A stretch of DNA of 64,000 nt. It comes from Portulaca oleracea. Its lineage: Eukaryota > Streptophyta > Magnoliopsida > Caryophyllales > Portulacaceae. The stretch spans positions 26,948,243 through 27,012,242 of the forward strand of contig CM055872.1 in the NCBI GenBank assembly GCA_029582165.1, read 5' to 3'. This document shows, piece by piece, positions 33,065-43,936 of this stretch; position 1 is the first letter of the stretch; each line of letters opens with the position of its first letter. The notes below the pieces were generated by a model. The model was not told where the DNA came from, did no database searches, and saw only the letters and a program-made list of their open reading frames with translations. The translations under genes and the position numbers were made by a program.

Positions 33065-33276
33065 AAAATTGTGATGGTCTAGTGGTATAGAAATTAGAAG
33101 ATTTTCCTTTACATTAGAGGTTCAAATCTTAGTGGTAACAATTTCTATGATAATTATTTTAGTGAAAATAAAAAATATGTAATTACTATTCTATCCCTAT
33201 AATTTATCAATAGCAAGGGGTAAAATGGGCAAATTGAAATTTGCGTACCATAAGCCCTTTTGGCTTTATATATTAC
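33065..33276 (+). repeat. tRNA-derived SINE-like unit, copy 2
   Basis: A box gatggtctagtggtata (33073-33089) and B box aggttcaaatctt (33118-33130) follow tRNA promoter spacing. The 3' half (ttgaaatttgcg, accataa, ctttatata) also appears alone at 36680-36765. Confidence 0.7.
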
Positions 33277-33404
33277 GTAGATTATATTGTATTTATCCTT
33301 AACTATTATAAAAGGGCAGTTTTTGTTGTTGTTATAGTGTTTGCTCTGCCTGCTTGTGTTCACACACAAATTTACTATTTTACCTTTGGATATAATAATT
33401 ACTA

Positions 33405-33638
33405 CCTCTGTTTTTATTTATCTGTCGCCTTGGAAATTGTAGTAAAAATTTTGATCGTTAATATCTTAATTTGTATAATAATTCATCATATAAAATTGAT
33501 ATCATTAGATTCGGAATAAAAAATACTATTAGAAAAGTATAATATTATATTTTTTTTATAAATAATTTATATTAGAAATTATTGATTAAACATTGACACT
33601 GAAAACCGTAAATGACAGATAAAAAAAACGGAGGGAGT
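33405..33638. mobile_element. Stowaway MITE, copy 1
   Basis: The ends cctctgttttta and acggagggag are inverted and flanked by TA. The related Helitron at 38190 has the uninterrupted site (cctttggatataataatta). The interior is closely similar to 36146-36379. Confidence 0.85.
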
Positions 33639-33729
33639 AGTTAGTAACTTGTTTTTAGCTTGTGTTCACACACGAAATGACTATTTTACCCCCAAGTACA
33701 ATAATTAGGTAATATAGGTCTGGTTAATT

Positions 33730-34205
33730 TGGGTCAACACGGGTCGGGTGTATTTCAATTTCAGGTAAATTTCACTCTAAAAACATGACTCGGGTGTATT
33801 TCAAATTCAAGTTAATACGGGTCAAATGTTATTTGATAGTAAAAATTTCCTTTTAGAGTAAATACAGGTTGGGTGTATTTTAGTTTTGGGTAAATTTCAC
33901 TCTAAAAATATGATCTGAGTGTATTTCGTGTTTAGGTAAATATGAGCAGGTGTATTTCAAATTCAAGTAAGTACGGGTCAAATGTTCTTTAATAATAAAA
34001 ATTTCTTTTAGTTTTATATGGGTAAGATGTTCTTTGATAGTAAAAATTTATTTTTAGGGTGAATACGGGTCAGGTTTATTTTTGTTTCAGGTAAATTCTA
34101 TTCTAAAAACATGGTTCGGGTGTATTTTGGGTTTAGGTGAATACGGGTAAGATGTTCAAATGCTGGTAAGTATGGATCAGATGTTTTTTGGCAATAAAAA
34201 TTTCT
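33730..34205 (+). repeat. Reiterated motif in the Helitron
   Basis: About five imperfect units share cgggtgtattt, caggtaaatttcactcta, aaacatga and a following ttctttgatagtaaaaattt block. A shorter version is in the Helitron at 38390-38670. Confidence 0.75.
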
Positions 34206-34220
34206 TTTAGTTTTATATAA

Positions 34221-34347
34221 ACAAGTTTTGATTCGCACGCATTGCGTGCATTGATTTTTAAATTTATTTATTTTTTGTGTGTATATATACACACACAAAA
34301 AAAAATATAACAATCGATGCACGTAATGTGTGCGAATCAAAACTTTT
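34221..34347. repeat. Short foldback unit with two Helitron-type tails, copy 2
   Basis: It begins acaagttttgattcgcacg and ends cgaatcaaaactttt. On the minus strand the left half reads gcacgcaatgcgtgc followed by gaatcaaaactt; the right half reads the same on the plus strand with two changes. Confidence 0.8.
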
Positions 34348-34363
34348 ATATATATATATATAT

Positions 34364-34899
34364 AGGGAAATTGGATTCTAATAATCCCTACTTTTGCAAA
34401 TTGGATGGCAATAATCCCTACTTTCCATTTGTATTATGGTGGTCAAAAAAAAAAAATTGTATTAGATTAGTACCAAATCCATCACCACATTCTTTTTATT
34501 TTTTTCATGCCTACCCCATATTGTTTTTGTTTTTTTGGTTCCTGCCCCCAGATAGGTAATGGAGTGTAGTTACCAAAACATTTTTTAAATTATTTTTTTG
34601 AGATTCCGAATTATTATTATGATTTTTTAAAAGGAATAAAATTGAAAAAGATTATAAACAATTGAAAAAAATTGAAAAAAATTGGGAGAAATTCGGTAAA
34701 TTCATTAAAAATCGTGGTAAGGTGTTATACAAAGTTTTGAATCAAATGCAACACAAAATCTATGATATTTAAGGTATACTCTTGATTTTGTCCCACTACA
34801 ATACAGTTTTATATATTTTTCGACCACCGGAATACAAATTGAAAGTAGGGATTATTGCCATCCAATTTGCAAAAGTAGGGATTATTAGAATCCAATTTT

Positions 34900-34902
<3 letters not shown>
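34364..34902. mobile_element. Foldback MITE with ~85-bp arms
   Basis: The left arm (agggaaattggattctaata..., landmarks aatccctacttttgcaaatt and tggtggtc) is the reverse complement of the right arm ending attagaatccaattttcct. The flanks are TA repeats. The arms contain a duplicated aataatcccta motif. Confidence 0.9.

Positions 34903-34947
<45 letters not shown>
34903..34947. repeat. (TA)n microsatellite
   Basis: A TA run beside the foldback MITE; the left flank of the MITE (34348-34363) is also TA, so the MITE entered a TA tract. Confidence 0.9.
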
Positions 34948-34948
<1 letters not shown>

Positions 34949-35207
34949 CATGGCCAATCAGATTCTCCAAGCCATTTGACCTTGTTTTGAGTAAAGGTAT
35001 GAGTAAGGTACTTATTTAACATGGCGATGATGTATAAGGCTGAAAAATATAGTGAAAAAAAAGGTTGAAAAATGTATATGTATGAAAGTTAACATGGAAA
35101 TAAGCAGATATATCGTTATATTAACTTGGATGGCGTGTGATCATTATAATTTTCATATAACTTAATAAATATTCCAGTTGAAAGATATAACCCTATAAAA
35201 AAACAAT

Positions 35208-35264
<57 letters not shown>

Positions 35265-35531
35265 CATCAACATCACATCTAAGACAGGAGTATCATTGAT
35301 AAATTATCCTTGTTAAATACTATTAGAAAAGTATAAAACTAAATTTTTTTGATAAATTATCATGGAAGAATTTACTAAATAATGATGGATTTTAAAAACG
35401 TGAAAGACACTTATTCGTGAGAAAATGACTAATTAATCAAAACTGGACAAAAAAAGATGGGAGTATGATGACCGCAGACTTGGGTTAGATTTACATGAAA
35501 AGAAAAAGTATGATGGAGACAGGAGTTCATC
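34948..35531. other. AT-rich filler with a TA microsatellite
   Basis: A (TA)n run at 35213-35261; right-end-like agatgggagtatga at 35454 suggests a Stowaway fragment. No gene. Confidence 0.45.
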
Positions 35532-35768
35532 TAGGCTTTGTTCTTTAGAGTAGTAAGTTAGGTTTATCCTTACCTAAACTTACCTTACGTTAATTTATAC
35601 GATTCTCTAAAGAATACTCAAAGCAAAGTCAAAAATTTATTAATAAAATACCTTTACCCCACCACTAACTTTACCTATCACAAATTTTATCCTTACATTT
35701 CCTTTCCTTTTCTTTCCTTACCTTACCAAATTTAATTTGATTCTACTACTCCATAGAACAGGGCTTTA
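35532..35768. mobile_element. MITE-like element, ggctttgttcttt end
   Basis: The left end taggctttgttctttaga and right end ctatagaacagggcttta-type sequence are inverted with few mismatches. The interior repeats ccttacctaa(a/c)ctta, as in 19432-19707. Confidence 0.65.
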
Positions 35769-36036
35769 GGTCCTATTCTTTTATGCAGTGCGGTTGCGGT
35801 GTAGTTGGTTGAGGTATGATGGAATGTAGAGACTTGCGGTGAATTGTAGAAAGTTGTAGTAGAAATAATGAAAAGTGGGTGGAAATAAAGTGAAAGTTTT
35901 TCAATTTATTGGAAATTTTTTAAAATTTAATAAAAAGGGAGATGGAAAATTGTGGTGAGTTGTGGTGGAATATGGAAACTTACGATGTCGTGCAGAACCA
36001 CGCCGCAACCAACCGCATGAAAGATCGGGGCTTTAG
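35767..36036. mobile_element. MITE-like element with gcggttgcggt interior
   Basis: The left end taggtcctattctttta and right end gaaagatcggggctttag are inverted. The interior has gcggt/accgc-type words on both sides. It abuts the previous element. Confidence 0.6.
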
Positions 36037-36145
36037 ATGCTCATGGAATGACATACAGTGAGGTGTTATAGTTTTTTTTTTAAATATATTATTGTAATTC
36101 TTTTCGATATAAGAACAATAAAATGGTCATAATAACCATTATACT

Positions 36146-36379
36146 ACCTCAGTTTTTATTATCTGTCGTCTAGGAAATTGTGCCGAAAACTTTGACGGTT
36201 ACATATCTTAATTTGTATAATAACCCATCATATAAAACTGATGTCATTAGATTCGTAATGAAAAATACTATTAAAAATGTATAGTATTATATTTTTTATA
36301 AAAAAAATTATATTAGAAGTTATTGATTAAAGATTGACACTGAAAACCGTAAATGACAGATAAAAAAGAACAAATGGAG
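36146..36379. mobile_element. Stowaway MITE, copy 2
   Basis: The ends cctcagtttttatt and acaaatggag flanked by TA resemble copy 1. The interior shares gttattgattaaagattgac, ctgaaaaccgtaaatgac and atttgtataataac. Confidence 0.75.
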
Positions 36380-37003
36380 TATTATTTTGTGGCTACTACT
36401 AACCAAAAATAATAATGATAACTATATTATTCTATTTTTTTTTCTATAAAAATCTCCCACACGTACACTTTAATTATAAGTAATTCATTGCATTCACTTT
36501 AATAGTAAGAAACTATTTTGATGTTTTTGTTTATTACATCTAGAAAAGTAAGGGGTAAATGCGCAAATAGTGAAAAAAAGAAGATAATTGTATTTTTTAA
36601 TAGATGAAATTGTCATGTGATAGTAACCGCATAATTTGATAGGGGTAAAGGAGTCATTGAAATATAAGATGATAATTTTGCCCTTTAAATTAAAGCAACA
36701 ACAAGGGCAAATTTGGTAAATTGAAATTTGCGCACCATAAAGCCTTCTCTCTTTATATATAACATAGATATATTTTGATACAATTATAATATTTGTATAA
36801 TGAAAACATCAAAATTTTTAACGTACACCAATTTTTAAAAGATTTTATGTTAGTATGGAAACTAAATTGTTGTACACTGTATTTGAAAAATAAATATACT
36901 ACTATGTATAAATTACATGATATTGTATTATTGTTTGTAATTTAGCATATTTTTTATAATCTAAGGCAATATTTACTTAATATAATAAATTTAATGTACA
37001 TTA

Positions 37004-37180
37004 TGTTGTGATTCACCCATGAGTAAATGTCCCACATCGGAAAAGTAAAGAGAAAGGACATGATATATAAGTCAAGTGGGCTACTCATCTTAACACCAAT
37101 TAGTTTTAAGATGGAACCTCACTTAACTTGTGTGTCATGAGCCTTGACTGAAGTGGGCTCCCCTTTGAATCCCCTCAACA
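37004..37180. mobile_element. 177-bp solo LTR (TRIM-like) with perfect target duplication
   Basis: It starts tgttgtgattcacccatgag and ends cccctcaaca, with catta duplicated at 36999-37003 and 37181-37185. Removing it gives sequence collinear with the related Helitron at 38860-38885. The first ~40 bases match the minus-strand edge at 8944. Confidence 0.92.
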
Positions 37181-37253
37181 CATTATTGCACCAAACTTAT
37201 ATGGTAAAATCTATAATATCTAGCCCGTGCAAGGCACGGGCGTTGTTTACTAG

Positions 37254-37490
37254 TTTTAAGTACAAAAGGCCGTGTTTCCTCTAAACAAATTTTTAACTAT
37301 TTTAAATAAAAAATATACTTTTTGATAGTTTCAAAATGGTTTTTGCACGCACAAATTTAATAAACCCTAAGATTTATTGGAGAGTGAAATGGGGTGCATG
37401 TGGTGTGCATGCCTAGATTGGATGGCAGCGGAGGGGAGGGAAGTGTCAGTGGCTTCAACTGCTGTTTTTTCATGTTGGATGGCAATCCAA
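37254..37490. other. Between Helitrons, no feature recognised
   Basis: Contains a locally GC-richer part (37385-37450) without a sustained frame. Confidence 0.4.
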
Positions 37491-37738
37491 GAATTAATCC
37501 TTCTTACCATGGTTAAAAAAAATTTCAATTACGATAGTTGAAATATATAATTACCCCAAAATATAATTTTTAGAAAATTGAAATCAATATGTATTGATTA
37601 AAAAAATTTATTACAATAAGTAATTTTATCTGTTGAGATATAATTTATTCATAAAATTTAATATTTGAAGGATATTCTATCAAAATTGATTTTTTTTTTT
37701 CAACTATCATAGTTGAAAGTGTAAGGATCATTAATTCT
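37491..37738. mobile_element. Small foldback element
   Basis: gaattaatccttcttacc on the left pairs imperfectly with gtaaggatcattaattc on the right, and both arms continue into a caactatcatagttga-type palindrome. Confidence 0.55.
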
Positions 37739-37809
37739 ACCATAAAAAAATTAAAATTAAAATATATTGTTGAAAGTAACTTATTACTTACATAGTTAAT
37801 CCGATTTAA

Positions 37810-37950
37810 CGGTTCTTTTGTGCGTTAATGCAATTAACCGCAACGCAAATTACCGCAACCTACCGCAAAATACCATTACCTTTTTACTATTTCCACCGCA
37901 ACTTACCGCAATCTACCGCAACTAACCGTAACGCAACGCACAAAAGAACG
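37810..37950. mobile_element. 141-bp MITE with cggttcttttgtgcg ends
   Basis: cggttcttttgtgcg at the left is the inverse of cgcacaaaagaacg at the right. The interior repeats accgcaac/taccgca. Probably of the same family as 26919-27184 and 35767-36036. Confidence 0.75.
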
Positions 37951-38189
37951 GGGATATAACTCTTTTTAATATATATGATTTACTTTTATAAATTAATGGT
38001 TATGAAATTTTCAATTACCATAATTGAAAAAAAATCAACTATGATAGAATTTTTATTTTTTTATATTACTGATAAATAATGTCTTTGCAACACGCCGGTG
38101 AGAAATTACAGTTGTTATTCTAAGTTTGTTGTAATAATATTCATTAAATTTATTCCATTAATCATATGCCTTGGATAATAATCATATAC

Positions 38190-38940
38190 TCTATAATAAA
38201 AATGTGAACTTCATTTTTGTGTTTTGTGCAGTTGTGCTTTGCCTATCTGTCTGCTTGCTTGTGTTCACACGCGAATTTAATTACTATTTCGCCTTTGGAT
38301 ATAATAATTAATCAACAGGTTGCCTTTAACTTGTGTTCACATACAAATTAACTATTTTACCCTCAACTACAATAACTAGGCAATATAGGTCGACTGTATA
38401 TCTGGTTAAGGTAAACACAAGTCAAGTGCATTTCAATTTCAAGTAAATTTCACTCTAAAAACATGACTTAGGTGTATTTCAAATTCAAGTAAATATGGGT
38501 TATATGTTCTTTTTGATAGTAATTTTTTTAAGGGTAAATATGGGTCAAATGTCTTTTGGTTTCAGGTAAATTCCACTCTAAAAACATGACAAGGGTGCAT
38601 TTTAGGTTTAGGTAAGTACGATTAGGTGTATTTCAAATTCAAGTAAGTATGAGTAAGATGTCTTTGACAGTAAAAGTTTCTTAATATAAGACAATCTTTA
38701 AAGGATTTTATGTTATGTTCGTATAAAAACTAAATTGTTGATGTACATTGTATTTGAAAATAAATATAATACTATATATTAATTACATAATATTGCACTA
38801 TTGTTTGTAATTTTTCATATTTATTATAATCTAAGGCAATATCTACTTAATATAATAAATTTAATGTACATTATTATACCAAATTTATATTGTGAAACTA
38901 TAATTTCTAACTCATGCCTTGCACATGTATTCTTTACTAG
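38190..38940 (+). mobile_element. Non-autonomous Helitron, about 750 bp
   Basis: It begins tctataataaaaatg and ends with a degenerate stem (catgccttgcacatg), then tattctttactag followed by T. It is collinear with the ends of 33296-37253 and lacks that element's insertions, giving reference empty sites. Confidence 0.8.
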
Positions 38941-39601
38941 TAAATATGAAAAATTACAAACAATAGTAGAATATTTTATATGCAGTATTATATTCATTTT
39001 TTAAACATAATGTACAATAATTTAGTTTTCCTAATAACAAGTAATGCTTTAAAAATTATTATATGTCAAGACTCAAGTCTCCTTGTCATTGTACAAATAT
39101 TATAATTGTATCAAAAAATAATTACTTAACACTAATTTCATTTGCCCTCTCAAAAGAATTTTTTAATATCAAATAATATATGACCTATATTTACCCGAAG
39201 TCAAAATACACTTGACATGTATTTACATATGACCTATATTTAACCTACCCATCCGAGTTGATAGGTTTAGTAAGTTAAATTTCATTTGATATGAAGATCC
39301 TTGGTTATTGTACTCGATAACAAAAAAGTAAATTTGTGTGTGAAAACAAACTAAAAGGCAGCCAAGTTGCTGATTAATTACTATATTCAAGGGTAAAAGG
39401 GTAAATTGCTGTTTGTTGCTTAATTATTATGTTCAAGGCTAAAATGGTAAATTCATGTGTAAACACAAGCTAACATGCAAGCTGCTGATTAATTATTATA
39501 TTCAAGAATAAAATGATAAATTCATGTGTGGACATAAAATAGCAAGCAAGCAGACAGGCAACCTGCAAAATACAACATAACTCTCTTATAATAGTTAAAG
39601 A
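38941..39601 (-). mobile_element. Helitron in inverted orientation, 3' end truncated
   Basis: On the minus strand it starts tctttaactattataagaga at 39601 and follows the same order as the other two copies (ttgcctgtctgcttgcttgc, then the ctattgtttgtaatttttca block). It stops without the hairpin, directly against the CTAG of its neighbour. Confidence 0.75.
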
Positions 39602-39604
39602 AAG

Positions 39605-39605
<1 letters not shown>

Positions 39606-39640
<35 letters not shown>
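39606..39640. repeat. (TTA)n microsatellite interrupted by a MITE
   Basis: The ATT/TTA run continues at about 40066-40093 on the other side of the foldback MITE. Confidence 0.85.
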
Positions 39641-39641
<1 letters not shown>

Positions 39642-40065
39642 GGATTATTGGATGATAATACACTGAACTTTAGGGGCATTGGACAATAATGCACTGAACT
39701 TTTTTCTTGGATCTAATACACTGAACTTTAAGGGTATTGGACAATAATGCACTCAGACCAATTCAGCTGGTGGTTGACGCGAAGACTGTCCTACTTTGAG
39801 GTATCGTTTTTCTATTTTTTTCCAGAAAAATATATTAGTCATCCTGCTTATATGTACTTTCTTACACGACAAAAGTTTTTTCTGAAAAAAATAGAAAAAC
39901 GACACCTCAAAGTAGGACAGCCACCGCGTCAACCATAAGCTGAATTGGTCTAAGTGCATTATTGTCCAATACCCTCAAAGTTCAATATATTAGAGTCCAA
40001 GAAAAAGTTCAGTGCATTATTGTCCAATACCCCTAAAGTTCAGTGTATTATCATCCAATAACCCT
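39641..40065. mobile_element. Foldback MITE with ~190-bp arms
   Basis: The left arm from aggattattggatgataata to the ttcagct/cctactttgaggt block is the reverse complement of the right arm ending gtattatcatccaataaccc. Each arm repeats a ttggacaataatgcactgaa unit twice or more. Only about 60 bases separate the arms. Confidence 0.9.
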
Positions 40066-40093
40066 TATTATTATTATCATTATTATTATTATT

Positions 40094-40480
40094 GGGACTA
40101 TTAGAAAAATGAGATAGAGACAATATTAATTTTAAAATGTTCATCAATAACTGCATAAACTAATTTCTTAAATTTTAATAAGCTATGAATTTATCAATAT
40201 ATATTGCATGCACCTAAAGTATATATTCTATAATATCTACAAGTGCACAATCACATTATTGAGAGTGAGCAATATAAGACAAAATACAATGGTGTTCAAA
40301 GTTTTTGACTTTTTGGAATGCAAGTGGGGGTCTACGCTTACCATATCACCCCTCATTATATTTTGAACTCCATTATATTTGTTCTACAACAATAGTAACT
40401 CATTGCTACTTTCCTACCCTAAAATATTTATTTTATGGACCCCACATCATAACTAAATGGATTTTATATTTATTTTGTAT
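40094..40480. other. AT-rich intergenic
   Basis: No gene or repeat boundary recognised. Confidence 0.5.
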
Positions 40481-41002
40481 TATTGGACAATGATAATACA
40501 AACTTTGTGGGTATTGGACAATAATAATACCAACAATTTTATTGGACACTAACATTACCAACTATAGGCCTATTTTCCGTTAATAGTACGAAACCAAGTT
40601 GGTATGTCTTTGACTTAACGAAAAGACGACATGTTGCTTAATTGTCTGAGTTGGAGGTAAGAGCAAGTGGAAGAAGGGTTGGTTGTCACTTTTTTTACCA
40701 ACTAAGCAGTGTTAACCAATTTAGCTAAAGAAACAATTAAAATTTTATTTTTTGTAGTTAAGTTGGTTAATGTTATTTAGTTGGCCTAAAAATGTGACCG
40801 TTAATATTTTTTCAACTTGCTCTAGCCTCTAGCTCAAACAATTAGGCGATACATTATCTTTCTATTAAGTCAAACACCTACCAACTAGGTAATGTGCTAT
40901 TACTGGAAAATATATCCATAATTGGTACTACTTATAACCAACAAAATTGTTAGTATTATTATTGGCCAATACGTCCGAAGTTCGTATTATTGTTGGCCAA
41001 TA
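40481..41002. mobile_element. Foldback MITE related to 39641-40065
   Basis: tattggacaatgataataca on the left pairs with tattattgttggccaata on the right, and an inner ttggacaataataatacc-type unit pairs again. A second small element sits inside. Confidence 0.8.
40661..40822. mobile_element. MITE nested in the foldback MITE
   Basis: gagcaagtggaag...tgtcac...accaac on the left and gttggc...gtgacc...aacttgctc on the right are inverted. About 162 bp. Confidence 0.65.
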
Positions 41003-41092
41003 ATCCATTTATTTTTAACTTTCTAAACGTATAAAATAATCATAATTTAATACAAAAGTAAGAAAAAAAATAGAAAAAGGCAGTGTTCCAAG

Positions 41093-41772
41093 TGTAGGAG
41101 GCAAAAATTTGTCGACAAATAAAAAAATGACACGTGGAAAATAAATAAATTTATTCGGCTAATTATTATCTGCCACGTGAAAAATTAATTACTGCGGTCC
41201 ATTTAAATTTTAAATGGAAATATATCATGACCAATAGCGTCGTGACACGTGTCAATTATGATGCAGAAAATCATAATTATTTCTTTATTTTCAATAAAAA
41301 GATAATTAATTAATTTGGGCCCAAGCCCAAAGCCGATTCAAACCCTAGGCAACCCTAGGCCTCTAGAGCCTATAAATAGGGGTATTCTCCCTCATTTACG
41401 AGAGACTCTGCAGTCTACATTCGGCGTTTGGCATTCTGCACTTCAGATAATTCGGAAGCTCGAATTGAAACCGGCCTCCAGCTCCCAAGCGCCAAAGATC
41501 AAAGTCGATAAAAGTTCAAGATCAAAAGCTTCAAGTTTTCTGTACGTCAAGGTAAATAACTACAACTGAGTTCTTCAGCTTGACCTGCATTCGAGATCGA
41601 GATCAAGCGTCCGCGCCCTCGGCTCACCTAAGTTTTAGGAGATTGGATCAGAGGATTACTTTATTGTATTTAATACAGAGATTGTACCCAAAATTCTTTG
41701 AAATTAATACAATTATATTTGTGCACTAATTTCTTGTCTCTATTTATTTCAGATCCGAAATTTGTGTTTACA
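41093..41772 (+). repeat. 5' LTR of the Tat element
   Basis: It starts tgtaggaggcaaaaatttg and ends tttgtgtttaca. A TATA box, tataaatagg, is at 41371, and gctaattattatctgccacg/ccacgtg words precede it. The primer site follows after four bases. Confidence 0.88.
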
Positions 41773-41776
41773 AATT

Positions 41777-41795
41777 TGGCATGCTCGGTGGGACC
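41777..41795 (+). other. Primer binding site of the Tat element
   Basis: tggcatgctcggtgggacc adjoins the LTR, of the form seen in plant Tat/Retand elements. I did not identify the matching tRNA. Confidence 0.7.
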
Positions 41796-41854
41796 ACTCT
41801 GCCTCTCATCTCTTTCACCAAGAAGTTCAATTCATCTTTGACTCAAGCGACGCG

Positions 41855-43795
41855 ATGGCACCCAAAAAAGTTGTCTCTCAGCCCTCAACAAAGTGGATGG
41901 TTCAAGCTTCATCCCAGGGGTCAACGACTACGAGTGCTACATCAAGCGGCGTGATGACTCGAAGGATGGTGAAGGCTGCCGCCGCTGCTGCTGGAATTTC
42001 TACTCTACTGGAAGAACCAACTACGAAGTCACAAACTCCGTGACGAAAGAATTTGGCTATTGATTCCAACCTTCAGCGAAGCCTCAACAGGTTCCTCGCT
42101 CTTGGAAGCCAAGCACTGTGACTACCTTCGGCTCAGTCATGACTACCCCGCGTGGAATGGACGAACTTCAAACTCGCAATAACCCGATCTTCGAGTTTGA
42201 GAGCCTTGAAGGACACGACTACTCTAACGAAGATTCTTCCCCAATGACTGAAGAGGAATTTATCTTCTCGGAGGCTGAAATTGAGTCTACTCAAACTGTC
42301 ATCATGCCAGTGATGACAACTGGCGCTTCCAATATGGAAGAAAAGATAGCAGAGTTGGAGGCTACAATGAGAAGACTTGCTAGGGAAAGCGAAGAAAAAG
42401 ACAAAAAGATCGACGAACAAAGCGAACTGATCGCTAAACTGATGAGGAAGATAGAGAAGCGCCCTAATCAAGAGTCTGATGAAGAAACTGACAAGGAGGA
42501 ATATGACAAAGAGTCTTCTAAGGGTGATGGTGATGGCGACGGTGAAATAAAGAAGATCTCGTCTTCAGGATCAATGACTGCGGAACAAATCCAGAGTATG
42601 ATTGCTAATGCAGTAAGGGCTCAACTCGGAGAGGCATCGAACAAGAGTCACTTGGACACAAAGCCCTACGCGAAGAGGATCGATGCGCTTCGGATGCCAC
42701 TAGGCTATCAACCGCCGAAGTTCAACTAGTTTGATGGAAAGGGTAACCCCAAGTAACACGTTGCGCATTTCATCGAGACTTGCAGCAATGCGGGGACGGA
42801 AGGAGACCGATTGATGAAGCAGTTTGTTCGATCATTGAAAGGGATAGCATTCGACTGGTACATAGATTTGGAACCCGAGTCTATCAATAGTTGGGAAGAA
42901 ATAGAGCGAGAGTTCCTCAACCGGTTCTACAACACTCAACGTATTGTTAGCATGATGGAGCTGGCGAATACCAAACAATGGGAGGGGGAGCTAGTCCTTG
43001 AATACATCCATCATTGGAAGGCTCTTAGTCTCGAGTGTAAGGATCGCCTCTCCGAAGCTTCGACAGTCGACATGTGCACTCAAGGTATGCACTGGGAACT
43101 GCTCTACGAATGGTCAAGCCAAGGACTTTTCAAGAGTTGGCAACCAAGGCGCATGACATGGAGATAACCATTTAGAGTCTACGGGGAAGTCTTCATCTTC
43201 GTCCGAAGTAAGAAAAGGTACTAACGAGTACAAGAAGAATGTGAAGCCAGTGAAGACTTCAAAGAGGGAGTCCATATCTGTCTCAACCGCAACTGAGGAG
43301 CCAGTTCGAATCACTGCCAAGCCCAAACACAGAAAAACCACATTCTCGAGGAATGTTGCTAAGAAATGTCCTACGTCGAATGAGCTACAAGAGAAGAAAT
43401 ATTCGTTCCCTGATTCAGACTTGTCGGGAATGCTTGATGACTTGCTGGAGAAGGGTGTTATCGAGCTCCCGCAACCAAAGAGGCCAGAAGAAGCGGGAAG
43501 GACAAATGACCCAAGGTACTGTCGTTACCATAGGGTAGTCAGTCACCCTCTCGAGAAGTGTATTACCTTGAAAGAGCGTATCATGAAGTTAGTTGAAGAG
43601 GGGAGGATAATATTGGACTTGGACAACAACATCGAGACTAACTGTATTTCGGCACACTTGGCTCCAGATGACAGAGAAGATCTTGTGATAATCCAGTTCG
43701 GGAGCCAAGAACCAGTTTTTTTTATCCCCATTTTAGCTCGGACCTCACAAAATAGACATACGGAAGTGCCAAAAGGTCTGGAGGAAGAGGGATGA
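41855..43795 (+). pseudogene. Tat gag, broken
   Basis: The ATG at 41855 opens MAPKKVVSQ. After a frame shift near 42045 come a coiled-coil-like, charged stretch (42350-42580) and the conserved gag core: RIDALRMPLGYQPPKFN, FVRSLKGIAFDWYIDLEP, EIEREFLNRFYNTQR and SLECKDRLSEAS. In-frame stops at 42727 and 42754 lie inside otherwise continuous gag. A C-x2-H-x4-H-x4-C motif (YCRYHRVVSHPLEKC, near 43519-43563) is the variant zinc finger of this lineage. Confidence 0.9.
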
Positions 43796-43936
43796 TGGAC
43801 TCTTGTTACGCGAAAGATTGCCAAGAAGAATAACAGGGTGCAAGTGCCATCATCTAACAAAACAAAGCATCAGGAAGGGAAGAAAAGTTCTCAAACAATT
43901 GAGCAAGGGAAGAAGGGTGACAACTCAAGGAAGTAG

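Larger units (their letters stand above)
33296..37253 (+). mobile_element. Non-autonomous Helitron with many nested insertions
   Basis: The 5' end tccttaactattataaaag starts with TC. The 3' end has a perfect stem gcccgtgc/gcacgggc (37223-37241), then gttgttta and CTAG, followed by T. It is collinear with the ~750-bp Helitron at 38190-38940; about 2.6 kb between 34220 and 36820 is later insertion. No Rep/helicase coding sequence. Confidence 0.85.

Noticed and set aside
33073..33130. A tRNA gene
   Set aside because: A- and B-box-like motifs are present but no cloverleaf with acceptor stem can be formed.
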